A stretch of 36,468 bases of DNA from JAWWPY01 sp964412845 (GTDB taxonomy: Bacteria; Actinomycetota; Actinomycetes; Streptosporangiales; Streptosporangiaceae), in contig CAYPQM010000060.1 of assembly GCA_964412845.1 (NCBI GenBank), positions 1-36,468 of the forward strand. Reading direction: 5' to 3'. Made by a program: the position numbers and the translations under genes. Positions 30,678-36,468 of the stretch are shown in pieces (positions within the stretch are counted from its first letter, which is position 1; the number at the start of each line of letters is the position of its first letter). The notes under the pieces were generated by a model that was not told where the DNA came from, did not search any database, and was given only the letters and a program-made list of their open reading frames with translations.

Positions 30678-31745
30678 ATGAAGGTTCAGCACACCCGGCC
30701 TGAACGGAGTGCCGTCCGCGCGTCGCGGTCCCGGTGGCTCGCGGCCGGCGCCATTGTCACCACGCTCGCGCTGAGCGCCTGCGGCAGTAGTTCCGGCTCC
30801 GGTTCTGGTTCCGGCTCCGGTAACTCCTGGGCCACGGTCAACGTCGGCATCGCGCTGTCGCCGCCCAAGGCCATCTTCATGGCCCCGTACGTGGCGCAGG
30901 CCAAGGGCTTCTTCGCCAAGGAGCACCTGCACGTCAAATTCATCAGCATGCCGAACGGCCTGCAGACCGAACTCGGCACCACTGCGGGGAGCATCGACTT
31001 CGGGTTCAGCTCCGCGACCGACTCGATCGAGGCGGCCGCGCAGCACGCGCCCATCCACGCGATCTGGTCCTACGGGACCAAGCTCGACACTCAGTGCATC
31101 GGCTCTCCTGGCATCAAGACCGCGAAGGGGCTGATCGGCAAGCCGGTCGGTTCTACCGGGACCGACGGGTTCTCCATCACCCTGCTGCAGGCCTGCCTGG
31201 AGCCGGCCGGGGTTCACCTGAGCCAGATCAAGCCGATCAACATGGTCCGCTCTGAATTCGTGCCGGCCATGGTGGCCAAGAAGATCGACGCGGCGGTGTT
31301 CCACGCCGACGACGCCTACGTGATCACCCACCAGCTCAAGGGCGCCTCGGTGCTGTCGTCGGAATACAAGTCCATCCCGCAGTGGTGGTACGGCGGGGTC
31401 AGCATGCTCGATTCCTACGGCCAGGCTCATCACGATGTGGTGGTCCGGTTCCTGACCGCCATGATGCTGGCCGACCGGTGGATGAACAGCACGGCCAACA
31501 ACGCCGCCCTGGTCAGCCTGGCCACCAAGACCACCCAGGAAGACCAGCCCGCGGTCGCCTATGCGATCAACTTCCTGCGGGGTTCGGGGACCTGGCCGGA
31601 CGGCGCCGGGCTCAGCCAGGCTCAGGTGACCTACACGGCCGGCATCCTGGCCAAGTACAAGGACATCCCATCGCAGCCCAGTTACCGCCAGATCGTTGAT
31701 CCCTCCTACGCGAACGCGGCGGCGGCCGCACTGGGATCGTCGTGA
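30678..31745 (+). CDS. ABC importer substrate-binding lipoprotein (NMT1/SsuA-like)
   Basis: A 355-residue periplasmic-type binding protein. The signal peptide ends in the lipobox LSAC with Cys35, followed by a Ser/Gly linker (about 36-48). The mature part fits the NMT1/SsuA/TauA type: VNVGIALSPPKAIFMAPYVA, QAKGFFAKEHLHVKFISMPN, LGTTAGSIDFGFSSATDSIE, KGLIGKPVGSTGTDGFSITL and QIVDPSYANAA. These proteins bind sulfonates, nitrate, bicarbonate or pyrimidines. The ligand here is not readable, but pairing with SuyAB-like genes favours a sulfonate or carboxylate. ATG 30678 has AAGAGGT four to five bases upstream. The gap of 85 bases after the permease is the only sizeable one in the operon apart from that before the creatininase gene. 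Confidence 0.9.
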   Translation: MKVQHTRPERSAVRASRSRWLAAGAIVTTLALSACGSSSGSGSGSGSGNSWATVNVGIALSPPKAIFMAPYVAQAKGFFAKEHLHVKFISMPNGLQTELGTTAGSIDFGFSSATDSIEAAAQHAPIHAIWSYGTKLDTQCIGSPGIKTAKGLIGKPVGSTGTDGFSITLLQACLEPAGVHLSQIKPINMVRSEFVPAMVAKKIDAAVFHADDAYVITHQLKGASVLSSEYKSIPQWWYGGVSMLDSYGQAHHDVVVRFLTAMMLADRWMNSTANNAALVSLATKTTQEDQPAVAYAINFLRGSGTWPDGAGLSQAQVTYTAGILAKYKDIPSQPSYRQIVDPSYANAAAAALGSS

Positions 31746-32866
31746 CCGGAGGTAACCCTGCGTCAGCGCAGAGCCCGGTACGGGCGGACGCGGGCCAGCC
31801 CCGCGTCCGCCTGGCCGCGGTCGGCCTCGGGCGGTGGGCGCGGGTGATGGCCCGCGCCTACGCCGGCAGCGGCGTGCTGGAGCTGCGCAGCTGCTTCAGC
31901 CGTAACCCGGAGCGGCGGCGCAGCTTCGCCGCCGACTTCGGATGCGGGGAGGACGAATCGCTGGAGGCCGTGCTGGGCCGCGCGGACATTGACGGCATCG
32001 TGATCACGGCGCCGAATGACCAGCACGCCCCGCTGATCGAGGCGGCGGCATCGGCGGGCAAGCACGTATACACGGAAAAGCCCGTCGCGGTCGACCTTGC
32101 GGACCTGCGGCGGATCCGGTGCGCCGTCCGCGAGTCCGGCATCGTCTTCGCGTGCGGGCACAGCGCCCGCCGCCTGTCCGGGCTGCGCGCGATGAAGCAT
32201 GTCCTGGACAGCGGCGACGCGGGCCGCCCGTCCATGGTCGAGGCCGTGTTCGGGAACGAGCGCGGGCTGGAGCTCAAGGAGGGGGACTGGCGGGCGGACC
32301 CGGTTCAGGCCCCCGGCGGGCCGCTGACCCAGCTCGGCATCCATCAGATCGACAACCTGCAGTACCTGCTGGGGCCCGCGCGCCGGGCGGTCGCCATGGG
32401 CCGGGCGCCCAGGCCCGGCATCGCGAACCACCTGGCCGTCGGGGTGCTGCTGGAATTCGACCAGTCCCTCGGCTACCTCGGCTGCAACTGGCTGTCCCCG
32501 GGGTGCTTCACCATTGACATGTACTGCTCGGCGGCGCGGTTCCGCTATGAGCTGGATTTCTCCTGGTGGAGCCGGTCGGCCGAGACCGACGCGCACACCG
32601 GCCTGACCCGCACGGTGATCAGTGCGGACAGCTCCGACCCGGACTCGCGCGTCCTGGCCGCGGATGCGGTGCCGCTCGCCCCCCGCGACCATCTCCGGGA
32701 GGAGATCGAGGAGTTCGCCGGGGCGATCCGCGGCACGGCCCAGGTGGAGGTCGGGCTCACTGAGGCACTGGCCAACGTCGCGGTGCTGCAGGCGGCGGCC
32801 CGGTCGCTGGCTGGCGCGCGCCCGGTGGACGTGGCCGAGATCATCAACGAGATCGAGGAATCCTGA
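31742..32866 (+). CDS. Gfo/Idh/MocA-family NAD(P)-dependent dehydrogenase
   Basis: A 374-residue oxidoreductase. The N-terminal Rossmann domain has AAVGLGRWARVMARAYAGSG, then ITAPNDQHAPLIEAAASAGK and the catalytic-lysine motif YTEKPVAVD. The C-terminal beta-sheet domain includes GGPLTQLGIHQIDNLQYLLG, with the family's GG-x5-G-x-H-x-ID residues. Such enzymes oxidise or reduce hydroxyl groups on sugars, cyclitols or related acids using NAD(P). Start is GTG 31742, overlapping the binding-protein stop by four bases. Inferred job: oxidation of the imported compound or an intermediate. The substrate class is not fixed. Confidence 0.92.
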   Translation: MTGGNPASAQSPVRADAGQPRVRLAAVGLGRWARVMARAYAGSGVLELRSCFSRNPERRRSFAADFGCGEDESLEAVLGRADIDGIVITAPNDQHAPLIEAAASAGKHVYTEKPVAVDLADLRRIRCAVRESGIVFACGHSARRLSGLRAMKHVLDSGDAGRPSMVEAVFGNERGLELKEGDWRADPVQAPGGPLTQLGIHQIDNLQYLLGPARRAVAMGRAPRPGIANHLAVGVLLEFDQSLGYLGCNWLSPGCFTIDMYCSAARFRYELDFSWWSRSAETDAHTGLTRTVISADSSDPDSRVLAADAVPLAPRDHLREEIEEFAGAIRGTAQVEVGLTEALANVAVLQAAARSLAGARPVDVAEIINEIEES

Positions 32867-32920
32867 GCGGAATCGTGAGCGGGGATCGTGAATGGGAAGC
32901 CTGAACCGGGAGGGGTGCGG

Positions 32921-33757
32921 ATGACAGCGGCTATGTCCAGCCGGCGGTTCGATGAGCTCACGGACCCGGAGATCGCGGCGGCCCTGGCCCGCAGCCCCCG
33001 GGTGGTGCTCCCGATGGGCAGCGTCGAGCAGCACGGACCGCATCTGCCGACCGGCACTGATTTCTTCGCCGCCGTAGCCATCGCGCTGCAGGTGGCGGAG
33101 CGGATCGACGCGCTGGTCCTGCCGTTGTGCCCGCTTGGCGTGACGCCGATGCACATGCCTTTTCCCGGGACCGTGTCGCTGCGGCCGCAGACTCTGCAGG
33201 ACGTGGTGGCCGACATCGGATCGTCGCTGGCGGCGCACGGGTGCCGCGAGTTCGTCATCCTCAACTGGCATGAGGGCAACATCCCGTCGCTGGCCCTGGT
33301 CGCCGAGCGACTGCACCGCGACATGGGGCTGGCTGTGGTCGTCGTGCAGGCCTGCTACGTCGCCGAGGAGCGGTTCGGTCCCCGGGCCGGCGGCCTCACC
33401 CACGGCGGGAAGATCGAGACCTGGTCAGTGCTGGCCAGCCGGCCGGATCTCGTGCACCTGGACCGGGCCGGCGGCAGTGGCGACCGCCGCCAGGGCGAAC
33501 TGGTCGACCGGCTGCGGCGGGACCGGTCGTTCCAGCCCATGCTCACGGACGTGCGCACCATGTCGGCGACGGGCTGGTACGGCGACCCGGAGGGGTCGAC
33601 CGAGCAGGAAGCACGGGAATTCGTCGCGGAACTCGGTGCCGAGATCGCCGCCCGGCTGGGCGGCGTGCTGGAGGCGCTGGCCTCGGTGCAGCCGCCGACG
33701 GGCCGGCCGCCGCCGGCCACGGACGGGCTGGCCACGATCCCGGTGGGGCCGGCATGA
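32921..33757 (+). CDS. Creatininase-family metal amidohydrolase
   Basis: A 278-residue creatininase/MftE-type protein. Metal ligands are seen as Glu36, His38 (SVEQHGPHLPTGTD) and Asp47. The usual NGHGGN appears as NWHEGN (115-120), keeping His117. The later conserved Glu is probably in GGKIETW, where the family has H(A)GE-E/T. Members open cyclic amides, or act on small amides and lactones (creatininase, FAPy deformylase-like). ATG 32921 has GGGAGGGG about seven bases upstream; a frame from 32888 has no such site. Its stop overlaps the cupin start by four bases. In this cluster it could open a lactone or lactam formed by one of the dehydrogenases; this is inference. Confidence 0.88.
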   Translation: MTAAMSSRRFDELTDPEIAAALARSPRVVLPMGSVEQHGPHLPTGTDFFAAVAIALQVAERIDALVLPLCPLGVTPMHMPFPGTVSLRPQTLQDVVADIGSSLAAHGCREFVILNWHEGNIPSLALVAERLHRDMGLAVVVVQACYVAEERFGPRAGGLTHGGKIETWSVLASRPDLVHLDRAGGSGDRRQGELVDRLRRDRSFQPMLTDVRTMSATGWYGDPEGSTEQEAREFVAELGAEIAARLGGVLEALASVQPPTGRPPPATDGLATIPVGPA

Positions 33758-34137
33758 CCGCGGTCGTCCCGGCGGGAGCGGGACGGCGGCTGTCCCTGCC
33801 GGGCCGGTCCGCCGCTGAACTGGTCTCCGGTGCGGAGGGCGGATATGGCGTGACGGTCCGGCGGGTGACGATCCCGCCGGAGACCGGCCGCGCCGCCGCC
33901 CGTGGCCCGCACCGTCATGACGGCTGCGAAGAGGTGATCCTCATCGTCGAGGGAACCGGCGAGTTCACCACCAGCGAGGGAACGTGGCCGGTGGCGCCCG
34001 GTGACGTCGTGGTCGTCTCGCCGGGGGAGCCGCACCGCACCCGCAACACCGGCCGCACCGATCTGGTCAGCCTCTGTTTCTTCCCGGTCCCCGACCTCGC
34101 GGCGGTAACCACCGAGATCGGCCCGGCGGCGCAGTGA
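33754..34137 (+). CDS. Small cupin-domain protein
   Basis: A 127-residue single-domain cupin. Motif 1 is GPHRHDGCEEVILIVEGTGE (two His and Glu as metal ligands) and motif 2 is PGDVVVVSPGEPHRTRNTG (with the fourth ligand His). The metal site therefore looks complete. Small cupins of this type act as isomerases, epimerases, dioxygenases or regulators; in sugar-acid operons they are often isomerases. It overlaps the creatininase stop by four bases and its own stop overlaps the dehydrogenase start. No specific reaction can be assigned. Confidence 0.85.
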   Translation: MTAVVPAGAGRRLSLPGRSAAELVSGAEGGYGVTVRRVTIPPETGRAAARGPHRHDGCEEVILIVEGTGEFTTSEGTWPVAPGDVVVVSPGEPHRTRNTGRTDLVSLCFFPVPDLAAVTTEIGPAAQ

Positions 34138-35120
34138 GCACGGACGTCGTCTGCCTGCGCCCTGAGGCGGATTTCCGGGAAGTCGGCGTCGACCCGCCCG
34201 GTGACCTCCTGGTCTGGTTCGGCGACCCGGCGGCGGTCCCGGACGCTGACCTGTCCGCCGCCCGGGCCGTGGTCCTCGCATCGGTCGGTCCCCGCCTGGA
34301 TCTCGCCTGGGCAGGCCGCGCCCACCAGCTCGAACTTGTCCAGTTCACCGGCGCCGGGGTCGACCGGGCCGGTGACGCGTTCGCCGGCCGGCCGGATGTC
34401 GTGGTGGCCAACGTGCCGGCCGCGAACGCCCGGGAAGTGGCCGAGTACGTGCTCGTGTCCACCGGGGCCCTGCTGCGCGGCGTGGCGCTCGCCGACCGGG
34501 AGATCCGGGCCGGGCGGTACGCCGAGGTGCGCCGGCGGCTGTCGCCGCCCGCGGTGCGCAGCCTGCACTCCCGAACCGTGGGCGTGGTCGGGCTCGGCCA
34601 GATCGGCCTGGCCGTCGCGCGCCTGTTCCGCGCGGTCGGCGCCGACGTGGTCTACTCCGATCCGTCGCCGCCCGACCCGGCCGCGGCCGACCGCCTCGGC
34701 CTGCGGCGCCTGGCCCTGAACAGCCTGCTGTCCAGTTGCGACGTGGTTACGCTGCACGTGCCGCTCCTGCCCGCGACCCGCGGGCTGATCAGTGAAGCCG
34801 GGCTGCGCCGGATGCGCCCCGGCGCACTGCTGGTCAACGCCTCGCGCGGCGGCGTGGTGGACGAAGCGGCCCTGGCTCGTGCCCTGGCTGACGGCCACCT
34901 GGGCGGGGCGGTGCTCGATGTTTATGCGGAAGAACCACCAGGCCAGGATTCCCCGCTGTGCTCACTCCCAGCGGAGGCCGCAGCCCGCGTCCTGTACACA
35001 CCCCACATCGCCGGCGTCGCTTACGAGGCGGCGCGCCGCCTCTATACCGAGGCCTGGGCCAATGTCCGCCGGGTGCTCATCGAAGGCCTGCCCGCGAAAA
35101 ACCAGATCACCCGGGGGTGA
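34134..35120 (+). CDS. D-2-hydroxyacid dehydrogenase family protein
   Basis: A 328-residue D-isomer-specific 2-hydroxyacid dehydrogenase. The NAD-binding motif is GLGQIG (153-158), followed by YSD at the end of the second strand. Catalytic residues are Arg238 (VNASRGGVVDE), Glu267 (YAEEPP) and His291 (YTPHIAG). It interconverts a 2-hydroxy acid and 2-oxo acid. The sulfolactate dehydrogenase SlcC belongs to this family, so an (S)-sulfolactate or related hydroxy-acid substrate is plausible beside SuyAB-like genes. GTG 34134 overlaps the cupin stop by four bases. The N-terminal 60 residues are more divergent than usual (short substrate domain: EVGVDPPGDLLVWFGDPAAV). Last gene of the operon. Confidence 0.9.
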   Translation: MSTDVVCLRPEADFREVGVDPPGDLLVWFGDPAAVPDADLSAARAVVLASVGPRLDLAWAGRAHQLELVQFTGAGVDRAGDAFAGRPDVVVANVPAANAREVAEYVLVSTGALLRGVALADREIRAGRYAEVRRRLSPPAVRSLHSRTVGVVGLGQIGLAVARLFRAVGADVVYSDPSPPDPAAADRLGLRRLALNSLLSSCDVVTLHVPLLPATRGLISEAGLRRMRPGALLVNASRGGVVDEAALARALADGHLGGAVLDVYAEEPPGQDSPLCSLPAEAAARVLYTPHIAGVAYEAARRLYTEAWANVRRVLIEGLPAKNQITRG

Positions 35121-35126
35121 CCTGGT

Positions 35127-35203
35127 GGCCGCACCCGGGAGCACCTGGCTGGCAGTGCGAGCCGGCCGCTCCGGGTGGCCGTCTGCCCAGGTGGGAGCCA
35201 GGT
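35127..35203 (+). terminator. Overlapping inverted repeats after dehydrogenase gene
   Basis: GGCC-CACCCGGGAGC type sequence (35127-35142) can pair with GCTCCGGGTGGCC (35168-35180), and ACCTGGCT (35143-35150) is the exact reverse complement of AGCCAGGT (35196-35203). The two stems cross, so only one can form at once. This could be a terminator for the operon or an attenuator-like switch before the next gene. Confidence 0.45.
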
Positions 35204-35271
35204 CAAGGGGGTCCCGGCAAAGTCGTCAAAACAAGACTCAATTGGGGAGCGTGCGAAACGTCCCGCCGAAG

Positions 35272-35277
35272 TATGAT
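35272..35277 (+). promoter_or_regulatory. Candidate -10 of SPFH gene
   Basis: TATGAT, a near-perfect -10 box 60 bases ahead of the SPFH start. It lies just after a locally AT-richer stretch (CAAAACAAGACTCAATTGGGG at 35227-35247). No -35 with standard spacing is obvious. Confidence 0.4.
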
Positions 35278-35337
35278 CCGGGTGGAACGCGGCCGAGCCT
35301 GAGCGAGGGTCGCACACGGGGACGAAGGAGCGATCCT

Positions 35338-36468
35338 ATGGGGATTCTAAACGAGGCCCGCCGCGAGTTCATCGCTGCGCCCGACAGCTCGAAGGGCCAG
35401 ATTGTATACAAGTGGCCCGATCACAACATCCGCAAGTTCTCCCGGGCCATCGTGGAACCCGACGCCGCCGCCGTCTTCACGAACCAGGGCCAGGTGGTGG
35501 GGGTACTTCCGCCGGGCCAGCACACCCTCGATGCCACAGAGCTCCCGTTCCTCGGGATGCTGGTGGACTGGGGCAGCAACAGCAACGCCTTCAAGGCTGA
35601 GATCTACTTCGTCGGCGCCCGGGAGTTCCCCAACTGCCGCTTCGGCGGCCGGCTGGATGAGGTGCAGGACCCGCAGACTGGCCTGATCGTCACCCTCCGG
35701 GCCTTCGGCGAGTACGCCCTGCGCGTGATCGATCCCACCAAGCTGATCTTTAACCTGGTCGGGACCGTGGACGTGACGAACAACGAGGCCATCACGGGCT
35801 GGGTCGCGCAGCAACTGCTGAAAGTCACCCGCACCACGATCACCACGCAGCTCATGTCGGGCGCCTGGCCGATTCTCGGCCTGTCCATGCACAGTCCCGA
35901 CATCGAGGCGGCCACCATGCCGGCCACCAACCAGCAGCTGGCGGATTACGGGCTGGCCATTGCCCGCTTCGGCAACCTCGACGTCAACCTCGACGACGAC
36001 GACAATGCCCGGCTGAAGAAACTGGCCGGCGACACCGCATACAGCCGCCTGGCGGGCGGTTTCCTGCAGGCGGCCCAGGCCGAAGCGCTGCAGGGGGCGG
36101 GCGAGGGAATGGCCCAGGGGGGCGCCGCGGCCACCCCGATGTTCCTGGGCGCCGGCTTTGGCATGGCGAACCAGATGATGCAGCCGCCGCCCCAGGGCGC
36201 ACCCCCGCCGCCGCCGGGCCCGGGCTTCGCCGGCGGCGGTCAGGGCTTCACGGCCCCGCCGCCCCCGCCGCCGGCCCCGGCTGCGGCGCCGCAGGACGCG
36301 CCCGCGCCCGCCGCGACAGCGGAATGCGGCAACTGCCACAGCCAGGTCCGTGCCGGGGCGAAGTTCTGTGACTCGTGCGGCACGCCCATGCAGAAGCACT
36401 GCAGCAACTGCAATGCCGACCTGAGCGCCACCGCGAAGTTCTACGCCGAGTGCGGCACTCCGGCCGGC
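35338..36468 (+). CDS. SPFH-domain/zinc-ribbon protein, YdjI-like (partial, runs off end)
   Basis: At least 377 residues, open to the window end. The N-terminal 290 residues are the YdjI/virion-core-P4a-like SPFH type: MGILNEARREFIAAPDSSKG, QIVYKWPDHNIRKFSRAIVE, PDAAAVFTNQGQVVGVLPPG, then a long SPFH core. A Gly/Pro/Gln/Ala-rich linker (about 255-325) follows, then two zinc ribbons. The first is complete (C330-x2-C333-x10-C344-x2-C347); the second has C355, C358 and C372 but Tyr369 where the third Cys should be. B. subtilis YdjI acts with PspA/LiaH-type proteins at the membrane under envelope stress. ATG 35338 has AAGGAG seven bases upstream. The C-terminus is missing only because the window stops. 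Confidence 0.88.
   Translation, partial: MGILNEARREFIAAPDSSKGQIVYKWPDHNIRKFSRAIVEPDAAAVFTNQGQVVGVLPPGQHTLDATELPFLGMLVDWGSNSNAFKAEIYFVGAREFPNCRFGGRLDEVQDPQTGLIVTLRAFGEYALRVIDPTKLIFNLVGTVDVTNNEAITGWVAQQLLKVTRTTITTQLMSGAWPILGLSMHSPDIEAATMPATNQQLADYGLAIARFGNLDVNLDDDDNARLKKLAGDTAYSRLAGGFLQAAQAEALQGAGEGMAQGGAAATPMFLGAGFGMANQMMQPPPQGAPPPPPGPGFAGGGQGFTAPPPPPPAPAAAPQDAPAPAATAECGNCHSQVRAGAKFCDSCGTPMQKHCSNCNADLSATAKFYAECGTPAG

Noticed and set aside
31763..33403. 546-residue minus-strand open frame
   Set aside because: It runs antisense to the MocA dehydrogenase and creatininase genes, both with conserved motifs; its composition (Arg, Gly, His, Asp rich) is that of a shadow.
35347..36399. 350-residue minus-strand open frame
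   Set aside because: Antisense to the SPFH/zinc-ribbon gene, which has an excellent ribosome site and clear domains; its Gly/Arg-rich start mirrors the Pro/Ala linker.

Overview
The window is GC-rich DNA, roughly 70% by eye, with tightly packed genes, frequent GTG starts and many 4-base ATGA/GTGA stop-start overlaps. Several families are typical of Actinomycetota: ECF sigma with a zinc anti-sigma factor, CGNR zinc finger, a TIGR03086/mycothiol-type DinB relative, an FhaA-like FHA protein, a WYL regulator, and a [3Fe-4S] ferredoxin with a P450. I read it as an actinomycete chromosome, possibly Streptosporangiales-like. The sequence alone does not fix the genus. No rRNA, tRNA or CRISPR array was seen.

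Layout. 1-1.13 kb is decayed: a frameshifted cysteine hydrolase and an N-terminal scrap of a tyrosine integrase. 6.16-1.13 kb (minus strand) is a translationally coupled five-gene operon: ECF sigma, membrane-bound anti-sigma, ABC ATPase, ABC-2-like permease and a further membrane protein. 6.4-10.3 kb holds small regulatory and housekeeping-type genes: an HTH regulator, a DinB/WYL divergent pair, a pentapeptide-like protein and a DUF1330-like protein. 10.3-13.4 kb has two more broken genes (a mycothiol-DinB fragment and a TetR with an in-frame stop and a frameshift), followed by an intact ferredoxin-P450 pair and an SDR. 16.06-13.4 kb (minus strand) is a three-gene unit: a 56-residue peptide made of 12-residue repeats, a TPR protein and an MFS exporter. 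16.3-20.6 kb has a CGNR regulator, an alpha/beta hydrolase, a DMT-like transporter with a small partner, a DedA protein and a Gdx/SugE-type SMR exporter. 20.7-24.0 kb has a P1B-5-type metal ATPase with a C-terminal hemerythrin domain and a Met-rich cupredoxin lipoprotein. 24.2-26.3 kb pairs a membrane-anchored FHA protein with a protein I do not recognise.

The most coherent system lies at 26.3-35.1 kb. On the minus strand are two subunits resembling (2R)-sulfolactate sulfo-lyase (SuyA/SuyB, UxaA superfamily) and a FadR-type GntR/FCD regulator. Divergently, on the plus strand, are an SsuBCA/TauBCA-type ABC importer (ATPase, permease, lipoprotein), a Gfo/Idh/MocA dehydrogenase, a creatininase-family amidohydrolase, a cupin and a D-2-hydroxyacid dehydrogenase. 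The 219-base divergent region carries two near-consensus promoters, one per direction. Each is followed just downstream of its start point by the same operator, TGGTCAGACCT, which fits the GGT-N3-ACC half-sites of FadR-family regulators. My inference is that this is a regulon for uptake and breakdown of a sulfonated or other 2-hydroxy acid. It combines enzymes not usually seen together in described sulfolactate clusters.

The window ends inside a YdjI-like SPFH/zinc-ribbon gene whose second ribbon has lost one cysteine.
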